Source: Kiritimatiellia bacterium
GTDB lineage: Bacteria; Verrucomicrobiota; Kiritimatiellia; JAFGHX01
DNA length: 45,505 nt
Direction: 5' to 3'
Assembly (NCBI GenBank): GCA_016929905.1
Contig: JAFGHX010000071.1
Coordinates: 1-45,505 of the forward strand
The notes below the pieces were generated by a model. The model ran no database searches. It was given only the letters and a program-made list of their open reading frames with translations, and had not been told where the DNA came from. Position numbers and translations under genes: made by a program. Within the stretch, counting starts at the first letter, position 1. Each line of letters opens with the position of its first letter. This document shows positions 32,516 to 40,743 of the stretch, in pieces.

Positions 32516-33733
32516 ATGGATACGTCCCGCGCACGCATGCAACTCGCGCTCGAACGCCGGGAACCGGACCGCGTACCGATCGACTGCAACGGCTGTGTGA
32601 CCGCCATCCACGAAGTCGCCTATCGAAGGCTGCTGGACTATCTCGGGTGGGAGGAGGAGGTTACGGTCCAACCGGACTGTCGAGCCGCCGTGCCCAGCGA
32701 GCGTATGCTCACGTACCTCGGTTGCGACACACGTTACGTGTTTCCCGCCTCGGGCGCGAACTACGACTTCAAGGAGGAGCCGGACGGCTCGTTCACCGAC
32801 GAGTTCGGTGTTCGCTACAAGCGTGCCGGCTACTACAGCGAATGGGCATACCACCCCTTGAAAGGCGCGAGCGCGCAGGAGGTCCAAGCTTTCCCGTTTC
32901 CGGACCCGGCCGATCCGGTGCGTTACGAGGGGCTGCGCGAGCGGACGCTCAAGGTGCGTCGCGACTCCAACTGCGCCATCGTCTACGGTCCCGTCTATTG
33001 CATCTGGTACGTCCTTTGGATGCTGCGCGGCCTGGACGGCGCGATGGAGGACCTGCTCTGCAACCCGCAGATCGCCACGTACCTGCTCGACAAGGCTGCC
33101 GACTGGGTGACCGGCATGCTGGACTGCGCCCTGACCGAGATCGGCGACCTGATCGACATCTTCTGGGTCGGCGACGACTGGGGGATCCAGACCGGGCCGA
33201 TGATCAGCCCCGCCATCTTCGAGAAGGAGATGGTCCCGCGTTTCAAGCGGGTGATCTCGCACGCCAAGACGAAGACCCGCGCGAAATGCTGCTTCCACAG
33301 CTGCGGCGCCACCTACTGGGCGCTGGACGGCCTGCTGGAGATGGGCGTCGACATCGTGCACCCGCTGCAGCCGAACGCGGAAGGCAACGGCGACTCGGCG
33401 CGAATCAAACGCGAATACGGCAGTCGCCTCTCGTTCCACGGCGGGACCAACAACCAGGCCCTCTTCCACGGCGATGCGCGCGTGATGCTGATCGATACAC
33501 TCGAACGTATCAAGCATCTCGCGCCCGGCGGTGGGTACATCTTCTCCTGCGGCCACAACATCCAGGCAAGCGTCCCGCCCGAAAACATCGTCGCCCTCTA
33601 CCAATGCGGCAGGGAATTCGGCACGTACCCGATCGATGCGGACAAGATCGACGCGGAGATCGAACGGCTGAAGGCGGACCTGGCGGCCAACCCGGCCCCA
33701 CAGCTTGTGAGTTCCGCCCTGGCCGCCGTATAA
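32516..33733 (+). CDS. Uroporphyrinogen decarboxylase (URO-D) family protein
   Basis: 405 residues. The opening RMQLALERREPDRVPI and later segments DDWGIQTGPMISPAIFEKEMVPRFKRV, FHSCGATYWALDGLLEMG, HPLQPNAEG, SFHGGTNNQ and GGYIFSCGHNIQASVPPENI identify a URO-D family TIM barrel. The HSCG and late Cys (FSCGH) suggest the zinc site of the methyltransferase-like branch (MtaA/MtbA type, or uncharacterised one-carbon/demethylation proteins) rather than haem synthesis. It has the length and insertions common in PVC-group catabolic clusters. Start ATG 32516 follows AGGAGGG. Substrate unknown. Confidence 0.85.
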   Translation: MDTSRARMQLALERREPDRVPIDCNGCVTAIHEVAYRRLLDYLGWEEEVTVQPDCRAAVPSERMLTYLGCDTRYVFPASGANYDFKEEPDGSFTDEFGVRYKRAGYYSEWAYHPLKGASAQEVQAFPFPDPADPVRYEGLRERTLKVRRDSNCAIVYGPVYCIWYVLWMLRGLDGAMEDLLCNPQIATYLLDKAADWVTGMLDCALTEIGDLIDIFWVGDDWGIQTGPMISPAIFEKEMVPRFKRVISHAKTKTRAKCCFHSCGATYWALDGLLEMGVDIVHPLQPNAEGNGDSARIKREYGSRLSFHGGTNNQALFHGDARVMLIDTLERIKHLAPGGGYIFSCGHNIQASVPPENIVALYQCGREFGTYPIDADKIDAEIERLKADLAANPAPQLVSSALAAV

Positions 33734-33908
33734 GGCCGGTTGCGGAGCAAGCCGCGCCCGGCGACTTGTCTCGTCATGGTCCTGGCCGTCCGCGCCTCGG
33801 GACGACGGCGGAAGCCTTGGGCGAAGCCGGGTTCCCGGGCAAATCTGCGTATTCCTTCTGGCCTGTTCCTCGGAGATCGGTATGATAGCCATACAAGGAG
33901 GGCGGACC

Positions 33909-34343
33909 ATGGTTTCCATCACAAGCCGCGCGGCAACCGAACTGATCGCGTTCCTCGTCGAACCGGGTGAGCTGCTTCTGGAAACGATCAACAAGGTCAT
34001 CGAGCAACACGATATCCGGAACGGGATGGTCGTCTCGGGGATCGGCACCTTGAAGAGGCTGGTCTATCACTATGTGACAACCTGCGGGTTCCCGCCCGAT
34101 GAGGGCTTCCGCACCGTCGAAGCGCCGATGGAACTGTCGAGCCTGGCGGGCATCATTGCGGACGGCCGGCCGCATCTCCATTTCGTGGCGTCGGTGCGCG
34201 AGGAGGCGGTGCATACCGGCCACCTCGAAAACAACACCGAAGTGCTCTACCTGGCGGAAATTGTCATCCTGAAATGCAACGAACTCAGGATGAAGCGCCG
34301 GCGGGATGAAGCGCGCGCGCTTTCGCTGCTGGGGCCGGGGTGA
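33909..34343 (+). CDS. PPC-domain (DUF296) protein
   Basis: 144 residues. The sequence fits the PPC/PCC domain found in plant AT-hook proteins and in small prokaryotic proteins: EPGELLLETINKVIEQHDI, GMVVSGIGTLKRLVYHY, ELSSLAGIIADGRPHLHFVASV and TGHLENNTEVLYLAEIVIL. Conserved His residues (PHLHF, GHL) form a putative metal or ligand site in this family. Prokaryotic members trimerise and their role is unknown. ATG 33909 is preceded by AAGGAGGG (33895-33902) with 6 nt spacing; an upstream in-frame ATG at 33882 lacks such a site. It follows the URO-D gene by 175 nt in the same direction. Confidence 0.85.
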   Translation: MVSITSRAATELIAFLVEPGELLLETINKVIEQHDIRNGMVVSGIGTLKRLVYHYVTTCGFPPDEGFRTVEAPMELSSLAGIIADGRPHLHFVASVREEAVHTGHLENNTEVLYLAEIVILKCNELRMKRRRDEARALSLLGPG

Positions 34344-34421
34344 GCCGAGACAGGGCCTTGGACGGGGGGAGGGGGGGGCGCGCCGCCGTCGCCCGGCGTG
34401 CCGGGGAGGCCGTTTCTGCCC

Positions 34422-37070
34422 TCACAGATCCAGGTCGTCCGGGATGAACATCGTCTCTTTGTCCACAATCACCAGTTTGTCCAGCTTCGCCCCGTCCTCT
34501 CGGCATCTGATCTGAAGCACGTTTCGGCCGGGCTTCAGCGTGAACAGGGCGGGAGCCTTCAGGTGGCCGGTCGTACCCGCCCTGGTCTTGCCCCGCTCGC
34601 TGACCGGCTCCCAGTGCCACTGCCCGCTCTTTTCCTTGTCCCAGATGTCCCACAGGATACGGTCGCCGCCGTCGAGGCTGACCCAGAAGGAATCCGTGCC
34701 CTGGTCGGCGGCGTAGACCCGGCCCCACACGTAACACTGCATCGGCGTGGCGGTTTCAATGGTGAACTCGGCCGTCCCGCTCTTCGCGTTGGTCTTGTCC
34801 TGCTTGGCATCGACGGGAACCAGAATGTGTTCCACAACGCCATGGCCCGGATCGACCGATTCGACCATGGGCTTGACCAGTTGCCCGTGCTCGGCTTCGA
34901 TCTCCAACGGCGAACCGGCATAGACGAACCGGTCTTTCTTGTGTTGGGTGTAAACACTCTCGCCCGGGCGGAGCGTGCGGACGGCAGCGATATCGGACGG
35001 GGCCCCGGAATAGGCGGGGTCGAGCCTGTCGAACGAGACGTCGCCCCGCGTGGCGAGCACCGTATACTCGTACTCCGTGTCGGGCGCCACCCGGGTGTCC
35101 ACGAAGCTTGTCGCATCTCGTCCGGCGCTTCCGACGCGCTCCCAGTCCGTTTCGCCCTTGTTACGGCGCCGCACGCTGAACGCGCGTTCGGAGGCGCTGT
35201 TGTCCGCCCAGTTCAGGCGCACGACCGTGTCGGACAGGGAGGTCGCCATCAGTTGCCCCGGCGCTTCGGGGCCGCCGTCGTCGTCGTTGATCGTGTGCAC
35301 GTGGAACCGGTGCGGGCCGTGCACGGCATTCGCCGGGTCGCAGATGCCCAGGAGAACGGTTTCGGTGTCCTCGACGGTTTGGTCGTCGGCGATCTCGATC
35401 CGTATCCGTTTCTCGGTTTCGCCGGGCTCGAACACGACCCGCTCGCCCTGCAGCCTGAAGTCGGCGCCGGGGCCCGTCGCCCGGCCCGTGCCGCCCAGCA
35501 CCACGCAACGCGCCGCGACCCGCGACTTTGAGGGCCTGTCCAAAGTGAGTCCAAGCTCGACCGGCCCCTCACCCTCCAGGCTTCGCGACCAGTGCCGCCG
35601 GAAACTGAGCGCCGGCCCGTCCGCCGGCGCGCCGTGCGCAACCGGATAGGCGCCGCGGTCCAGACCCAGTTCGCCCGACTTCACCGCCGGGCTGCCTGGC
35701 CGCAGCCTGAATCCCGCCGGCCCGCCCGCCGGTGCCGCGAAGCCCGGGTCTGCGCACAGGCCTCCCCGCTCCCCGGACAGCCGCGTCCAGTCCGCAAACG
35801 ACACCAGCTTCCCGGCGCGCAGCCCGCTGTTGTAGGAGGCGAGATTCGCACGGTCGCGGCTGAACCACAGGTTGTTGAGGAAGACATTGCCGCCGTTCTG
35901 CGCCGTCCACGTCGAGACAAAGACGTCAGCCGCCTCGTTCTCCACGCCCATGTTGTTGACGACCAGATTGTCGTAGGAATGAAAGAAGCAGAACCCCTGA
36001 TTGTTCCCAAACGCCACGTTGTTCGCCCACAGGTTCCGCCGGGCCGGCCCGACTCCGTAAGCGGCCGTGGCGTACCCGATACGGCAGTTGTAGACGATGT
36101 TTTCCTGCACGAGATTGTCGTCACAGCGCGATTCGATGAAGACACCTGTGCGACTGTCGGACATGACGTTCCCGACGATTTCGTGGCGGTCTCCGTTCAC
36201 GTCGCCCCAGATGCACGGGCCGAACGCGCGCGTGATCACGTTGCGTGCGACTACGTTCTCCATCCCCTTCGTCCGCGGCACCGTCTCCTTGGCCTTGTCG
36301 CCGTACTTCTTGAGCATGCCCCCGCCGTACGACAGCTTGTACTCGCCGCCGAAATGAATGCCGCAGCCCACCAGCCGTTCCGTCCAGCCCACATGCCGGC
36401 CCTGGATGTCGCCGATCACATTCTCCGCAACCGTGTTGCCGAACCCGTTCAGCGTGACAGCCCGCCCATGCACGTTGCTGAACGTATTCTCGACAATCAG
36501 GTTGCCCGGCCCGGCATAACTGAGCCGTATCGGGTCCACCGACCCCTCCCGCTCCGGGTTGCCGAGATTCAGGAAGTGATTGCCCCGGATCACGTTGCCA
36601 CGGGCCGTGGGCGGCGCGTGCGTGTGATCGTACTCCGTGGACGCAATCCGGATGCCGGGCCCGAACGCATAGTCCTTGAATACGAATCCGATGACATGGA
36701 TGTAGCTGCAGTCTTCGATCAGAATCACCGGTTTCGAGGTGTTCTGGGCGGCCGGGTTTGCCAGGAGGACCGGCCCGGTGCCGGGCTCCGGCCTGAATGT
36801 GATCACGCCCCCTGCGGCGCCCGACGTCTTCATGACAACGCTCTCCGCGTACCGGCCGCCGCGCACGAGGACCGTGTCTCCCGGCCGTACCGTGTCGGCC
36901 GCCTTCTGGATTGTGCGGAAGGGCGCCGCCGCCGAACCTGGATTCTCGTCGCTTCCCGGCCCCGCCACGTAGTAGGTGCCGCCCTCTGCCGGTGCCGCAA
37001 ACACCAGCAGCGTCAGCACGACAGCCCGCGTCACCCGACGCCATGCCCTCTTGTTCCAGAAAACCGGCAT
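34422..37070 (-). CDS. Secreted parallel beta-helix protein with Calx-beta, FN3 and carbohydrate-binding domains
   Basis: 882 residues. Signal peptide RAVVLTLLVFAAPAEGG, then the DUF1565-type opening YYVAGPGSDENPGSAAAPFRT and a right-handed beta-helix (about 50-430) rich in NTF, NVI and NNV turns, as in PL9-like and alginate-epimerase-like proteins. A Calx-beta domain (about 490-600, FEPGETEKRIRIEI) follows. Then come an FN3 domain (about 605-690, RLNWADNSASERAF) and a C-terminal jelly-roll CBM-like domain (about 715-882, EIEAEHGQLVKPM, GRVYAADQGTDSFWVSLDGG, LKPGRNVLQIRCRE). The helix domain probably cleaves or modifies an acidic polysaccharide. Start ATG has GAGGAGGGG upstream. It is divergent from the LacI regulator, its probable controller. 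Confidence 0.85.
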   Translation of the reverse strand: MPVFWNKRAWRRVTRAVVLTLLVFAAPAEGGTYYVAGPGSDENPGSAAAPFRTIQKAADTVRPGDTVLVRGGRYAESVVMKTSGAAGGVITFRPEPGTGPVLLANPAAQNTSKPVILIEDCSYIHVIGFVFKDYAFGPGIRIASTEYDHTHAPPTARGNVIRGNHFLNLGNPEREGSVDPIRLSYAGPGNLIVENTFSNVHGRAVTLNGFGNTVAENVIGDIQGRHVGWTERLVGCGIHFGGEYKLSYGGGMLKKYGDKAKETVPRTKGMENVVARNVITRAFGPCIWGDVNGDRHEIVGNVMSDSRTGVFIESRCDDNLVQENIVYNCRIGYATAAYGVGPARRNLWANNVAFGNNQGFCFFHSYDNLVVNNMGVENEAADVFVSTWTAQNGGNVFLNNLWFSRDRANLASYNSGLRAGKLVSFADWTRLSGERGGLCADPGFAAPAGGPAGFRLRPGSPAVKSGELGLDRGAYPVAHGAPADGPALSFRRHWSRSLEGEGPVELGLTLDRPSKSRVAARCVVLGGTGRATGPGADFRLQGERVVFEPGETEKRIRIEIADDQTVEDTETVLLGICDPANAVHGPHRFHVHTINDDDGGPEAPGQLMATSLSDTVVRLNWADNSASERAFSVRRRNKGETDWERVGSAGRDATSFVDTRVAPDTEYEYTVLATRGDVSFDRLDPAYSGAPSDIAAVRTLRPGESVYTQHKKDRFVYAGSPLEIEAEHGQLVKPMVESVDPGHGVVEHILVPVDAKQDKTNAKSGTAEFTIETATPMQCYVWGRVYAADQGTDSFWVSLDGGDRILWDIWDKEKSGQWHWEPVSERGKTRAGTTGHLKAPALFTLKPGRNVLQIRCREDGAKLDKLVIVDKETMFIPDDLDL

Positions 37071-37082
37071 CCCGTCCCCTCC

Positions 37083-37094
37083 TCAATTAATTGA
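37083..37094. promoter_or_regulatory. Perfect 12-bp palindrome, possible operator
   Basis: TCAATTAATTGA lies 13 nt upstream of the beta-helix gene start, inside a strikingly AT-rich stretch (37080-37220) of otherwise GC-rich DNA. Its place between the promoter at 37138-37165 and the start codon suits repression by the divergent LacI-family protein. Its fit to a known LacI consensus is not obvious. Confidence 0.4.
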
Positions 37095-37137
37095 TTCAGT
37101 AATATAGTTCTGCTGGAAGGCTTGTGGATTCAAGCGA

Positions 37138-37165
37138 ATAATAACGAAATTCACAATATCGTCAA
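37138..37165 (-). promoter_or_regulatory. Sigma-70-like promoter of the beta-helix gene
   Basis: Minus strand: TTGACG (37165-37160), 16-nt spacer, TATTAT (37143-37138), about 70 nt before the start at 37070. Both boxes are close to the housekeeping consensus. Confidence 0.5.
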
Positions 37166-37313
37166 GACAGCTTGGAGTATCAGCTTGTGATTCTTGTCGA
37201 ATTTACTAATATACTCATTAATGAAAAGCCGGTGGCCGGCCAGGGCGTTCGTAGGCGGCAGTCCCAATCCGGCGTCGTGCGGAGGGGCGCCGACCGGCTC
37301 GGGAGGAGGCGGG

Positions 37314-38333
37314 GTGAAGATCACGCAGAAGCAGGTGGCGGAGAGGGCGGGCGTGTCGCAGACCGCGGTATCGATGATTCTGAACCATCGGGGGGACATG
37401 TCCTTCTCCGAGGAATGCCGGGAGCGCGTATTCCGGACGGCTCGCGAGTTGGGTTATTTCAGGCAGCGGCGCATGACCCGGAATCTGGGCGTGGTGCCTC
37501 CGTCGATGAGCACGCCGGAACGCTACACCGAGAGCACGTTTCACAGCCGATTCTTCAACGGCGCCACGTTCGAAGCCAGGCAGCACGGCTACCATCTGAT
37601 TCTGGAAGGTTGGCGCAAGCCGGAACGTCTGCCCGACATGGTCACCGAAGCCAAGATCGACGGCGTGATTTGCCACGCGCAGCATCCTTTGGCAGACATC
37701 ATGCGGCTGCACGAGGCGGTTCCGGTCGTTCTGCTCAACTACGAGGCCGCCGGCGCGGGGATCACATCGATCATGCCGGACAACAGGGCCGGCATGGCCG
37801 TGGCCGTGCGGCACCTGTACGACAACGGGCATCGGCGGATCGGATACGTCGGCACGACGGACCGCAGCCTGCATTATCGCGAACGGCAGGAAGCGTTCAA
37901 GGCGAACCTGCGCGCGTTGGGGCTGCGCGTGCGCAAGGACTACGTCTGGTTCGAGAGCCGGGCGGGCCGCTGGAAGACGACGCGCGAGCAGCTTGCCGAG
38001 GAAGCGGTCGATCATTTCCTCCGGCTGCCGGACCCGCCGACGGCGCTGGTCGGGCAGAACGACTGCGTTCTGCTGCCGCTCCTGCCGGCCGCTCGGGCCC
38101 GGGGCTGGTCGATCCCGGACCGGCTCTCGGTTGTCGGGGTGGACAACGAGCGCATGGACGATTACGCCGATCCGCCGCTGAGCTCGATCGACCAGCCGCT
38201 CGAGGAAATGGGGCGAACAGCCGTTCAGGAACTGGTCGCCCTGCTTGAGAACCCGAACCGCATCCCGCGCCATCTCACCTTCGACGTGCGGCTCGTCCGG
38301 CGCGGTTCGGTTGCGAGCCCGTCCGCCGGATGA
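37314..38333 (+). CDS. LacI-family transcriptional regulator
   Basis: 339 residues. The helix-turn-helix opens at the start (ITQKQVAERAGVSQTAVSMILNHRG), followed by the hinge region and a periplasmic-binding-protein-like sugar-sensing domain (IDGVICHAQHP, HLYDNGHRRIGYVGT, RERQEAFKANLRALG, SVVGVDNERMDDYADPPLSSIDQP). The start is GTG 37314, placed by GGGAGGAGG (37301-37309); the upstream open frame is AT-rich control DNA. It probably represses the divergent beta-helix gene at 37070 and perhaps itself. The converging oxidoreductase operon at 38349-40623 is a second possible target. Confidence 0.92.
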   Translation: MKITQKQVAERAGVSQTAVSMILNHRGDMSFSEECRERVFRTARELGYFRQRRMTRNLGVVPPSMSTPERYTESTFHSRFFNGATFEARQHGYHLILEGWRKPERLPDMVTEAKIDGVICHAQHPLADIMRLHEAVPVVLLNYEAAGAGITSIMPDNRAGMAVAVRHLYDNGHRRIGYVGTTDRSLHYRERQEAFKANLRALGLRVRKDYVWFESRAGRWKTTREQLAEEAVDHFLRLPDPPTALVGQNDCVLLPLLPAARARGWSIPDRLSVVGVDNERMDDYADPPLSSIDQPLEEMGRTAVQELVALLENPNRIPRHLTFDVRLVRRGSVASPSAG

Positions 38334-38348
38334 GTCTGCCGCGATCGT

Positions 38349-39431
38349 CTACACGGCGGGCGCGGCTCCCGGGCGCTGGGGGCAGTCCGGCAGGTGCTCT
38401 CGCATCACGCTGAGGATGTCTTCGCACGCGTCCGGGTCGAGCGGCAGGTCGACGCGTTTCTGGTGCATGGCACTGATGCAGACGGCCTCGAGAATCTCGT
38501 GGCCGTGATAGGCCAGATCGATGTTGCAGGGATGGATCTTCGCGTCGTCGTCCAGCCAATCCGCGAAGTCCCGCGCGTAGAGCGGCTGCGCGCGCTGATC
38601 CGCCTGGCGGCTCCACGGTTCGCCCTCCTCGCCGATGCATGCGCCGTTCGACGATTTCGTGAACGCGCCCCACCGTCCGTTTGTGTCCGCCCAGACGTGG
38701 CCGTGCGTGCCGTAGACGGTCAGGCGATTGTCGATCCACAGGCTCGTCGGCGGCATGTACGAGGGCGCCAGCTTGCCCCATTGGAAGAAGCCGCGCACCC
38801 CGTTCTCGAATTCAGCGTGGCCCAACGCGTATTCGGGCGCGGGATGACTGTCCTGCAAGTACGCTCGGCCGTGCACGTGGCCGACGACCCATTTCGCGCG
38901 CGCCCCGTTGTTGGCCCAAAGCATGTAGTCCACGTAGTGCGAGCCGAGATGCGCCATCCAGGCCTGGCTCGAGGTGGTGATCTGCAGGATCTGCCCGATT
39001 TCGCCCGCGTCACAGAGCGCTTTCAGTTGCTGCAGAGACGTCAGATACTTGTGTTGGGTTGACACGACGGCCTTGATCCCGTTCTCTCTGCAGAGTTTGG
39101 TCATCGCCCAGGCTTCCTGTATGGAGGTGGCCATCGGCTTCTCCAGCGCGAGTCCTTTCACGCCGTGCTTGACGGCCAGTTCCACCAGGGGCAGGCGCAC
39201 GGCCGGCTGGGTTGTGAAGCTGAAGACGTCCGGCCTGGTCTTCGCCAGCATCGTGTCGACATCCGCATAGAGCATCTCGGATGCCAGCCCCTTTTCGGCC
39301 GCGTACGCCCTCAGCTTGGCACGGTCCAGATCACAGAGCCCCACCAGTCTGAAGCGATCCGACATCCGCACAAACACATCCGCATGCGCCCGGCCGCGGT
39401 TGCCCAGTCCAAGGTGCGCTACCGTGTGCAT
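38349..39431 (-). CDS. Gfo/Idh/MocA family oxidoreductase
   Basis: 360 residues. An N-terminal Rossmann fold (VAHLGLGNRGRAHADVF) is followed by the diagnostic GLALEKPMATS with the catalytic-type Lys in EKP. The C-terminal alpha/beta domain includes MAHLGSHYVDYMLW, with His near the usual catalytic position. Members oxidise or reduce sugars and inositols with NAD(P). It overlaps the preceding isomerase gene by 13 nt, so they are translationally coupled; its ribosome-binding site AAGGA lies within that gene. A sugar-alcohol or keto-sugar route is inferred. No signal peptide is seen. Confidence 0.9.
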   Translation of the reverse strand: MHTVAHLGLGNRGRAHADVFVRMSDRFRLVGLCDLDRAKLRAYAAEKGLASEMLYADVDTMLAKTRPDVFSFTTQPAVRLPLVELAVKHGVKGLALEKPMATSIQEAWAMTKLCRENGIKAVVSTQHKYLTSLQQLKALCDAGEIGQILQITTSSQAWMAHLGSHYVDYMLWANNGARAKWVVGHVHGRAYLQDSHPAPEYALGHAEFENGVRGFFQWGKLAPSYMPPTSLWIDNRLTVYGTHGHVWADTNGRWGAFTKSSNGACIGEEGEPWSRQADQRAQPLYARDFADWLDDDAKIHPCNIDLAYHGHEILEAVCISAMHQKRVDLPLDPDACEDILSVMREHLPDCPQRPGAAPAV

Positions 39432-40228
39432 CGTCCGTTCCTTTCGAGATTGTCAAAACAGCCCGCGAACCCGGCCTTCAGGTACCGGTAGCTCAGCGCC
39501 ACGCTTTCGAGCGGGTCCGGCCCGCACACGTCCTGCTCGACGGCGCACCACTGCACGCCGGCCTCGCATGCCGCGTCGAGAATCGCGCCCCAGTTCATGT
39601 TGCCCCTGCCCACTTCGGCGAAGACCTGCCGCGTCCCGCTCGCCACGACTTCGGTCTTCATGTCTTTCAGGTGAATGATCGGCACGCGGCCGGACAGATT
39701 CCGGATCCACTGCGCGGGATCGCCGCCGCCGTGCTGGATCCAGTAGGTGTCGATCTCGGCCAGCACCGCCGGAGAGGTCTCCTGCCGATAGAACCTGTCG
39801 AGCAGTGCGCCGCCGTTCGTGTTCTGCATCTCGAAGCTGTGGTTATGATACGCGAACGCCAGACCGGCCTCACGCAGTTTCTGCGCCACTGCCGTCAGGT
39901 CGGCGGCGTACCGCCGCATGCCCGTCGCGTACGTTCCGTAGTCCGCTCCTGGATAGGAATCCGTGACGTAGCGGCAATCCAGCGCCGCTTGTTCGCGGAT
40001 CACCGTCTGAAGGTCGCTGCGGAGCCGCGTTAAGGGCACGTCGCGGCCGCAGATCTCGAGCCCGAGCCGGTCCGTCACGCGTCGCAGTTCCTCCGCCGGC
40101 AGCGGGCACGAGCCGAAGAGCTGGATCGCGCGGTATCCGACCTCGCGGACACGTTCGAGCACCTCGACCGCATCTCGCCCGGTCGTGAAACGTCGGCGTA
40201 ACGTATACATCTGAACGGCCAGCTTCAT
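39419..40228 (-). CDS. Sugar phosphate isomerase/epimerase (xylose isomerase-like TIM barrel)
   Basis: 269 residues, the normal length. The AP-endonuclease-2/xylose-isomerase-like barrel is seen from the opening LAVQMYTLRRRF to the metal-ligand strands: FAYHNHSFE, LAEIDTYWIQHG, IIHLKDM and CAVEQDVCG. These supply the Glu, Asp and His metal ligands of this family. Such proteins isomerise or epimerise sugars or act as dehydratases, commonly beside Gfo/Idh/MocA genes as here. The start overlaps the stop of the upstream fragment by 4 nt (ATGA). The last 13 nt overlap the next gene. Confidence 0.9.
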   Translation of the reverse strand: MKLAVQMYTLRRRFTTGRDAVEVLERVREVGYRAIQLFGSCPLPAEELRRVTDRLGLEICGRDVPLTRLRSDLQTVIREQAALDCRYVTDSYPGADYGTYATGMRRYAADLTAVAQKLREAGLAFAYHNHSFEMQNTNGGALLDRFYRQETSPAVLAEIDTYWIQHGGGDPAQWIRNLSGRVPIIHLKDMKTEVVASGTRQVFAEVGRGNMNWGAILDAACEAGVQWCAVEQDVCGPDPLESVALSYRYLKAGFAGCFDNLERNGRCTR

Positions 40229-40623
40229 CTACCCGCTCCTCCCACGGTCTCCATCATCATGTATTGCCGGCCGCTCCTGGCCTGCGCCTCGACGATTCGC
40301 CGGCAGTCCTCTACGCTCAACGCCATGGGGATCGTGCAGGCGACGTGCTTCCCGGCGTCCAGCCCGGCCACGCTTTGATCGGCATGCAGCATCGGCGGCG
40401 TGTTGATGTGTACGATGTCGATGTCCGGGTCCTTCAGCAGCTCGGCATAGTCCGTGTACCGCTTCGCGACTTCCCATCGGACCGCGAGTTCGTTGAGGCG
40501 GCGTTCGGTCCGTTGACACAACGCCGCCAACTCCACGCCCGGATAGCGCTGGTAGATGGGAATGAATTCCGCGCCGAAACTCAAGCCGACGATGGCCACA
40601 CGATACGGAGTGTTTTGGGTCAT
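40225..40623 (-). CDS. Truncated Gfo/Idh/MocA oxidoreductase (Rossmann half only)
   Basis: 132 residues. The N-terminal nucleotide-binding half is well kept: YRVAIVGLSFGAEFIPIYQ, VELAALCQRTERR, DIDIVHINTPPMLHADQ and GKHVACTIPMALSVEDCRRI. Where a full member continues for more than 200 residues, this one ends in MMMETVGGAGR and a stop that overlaps the ATG of the isomerase gene. The final codons also create the ribosome-binding site GGAGGA for that gene. A deletion of the catalytic half with in-frame restoration of coupling would explain it. It may be a pseudogene or a small NAD-binding partner. RBS GGGGAGAG precedes ATG 40623. Confidence 0.75.
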   Translation of the reverse strand: MTQNTPYRVAIVGLSFGAEFIPIYQRYPGVELAALCQRTERRLNELAVRWEVAKRYTDYAELLKDPDIDIVHINTPPMLHADQSVAGLDAGKHVACTIPMALSVEDCRRIVEAQARSGRQYMMMETVGGAGR

Positions 40624-40675
40624 GGTCTCTCCCCTTGCCTGCTGCCTTATTGAATCACAACACGTTCGAAGGATC

Positions 40676-40705
40676 TTGTCTTCTTCGGTTCCGTTATTGT
40701 ATGAT
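40676..40705 (+). promoter_or_regulatory. Possible promoter of the PAS-AraC gene
   Basis: TTGTCT (40676-40681), 18-nt spacer, TATGAT (40700-40705), 38 nt before the GTG at 40744. The -10 box equals that at 26417. Confidence 0.4.
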
Positions 40706-40743
40706 TACGTCGTCAGCCGGTTAGTGAGGGTAGGGGAATATGG

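Noticed and set aside
32516..33733. URO-D family gene as hemE
   Set aside because: The HSCG and late Cys residues and overall divergence fit the methyltransferase-like branch better than haem-synthesis enzymes, and no haem genes are adjacent.
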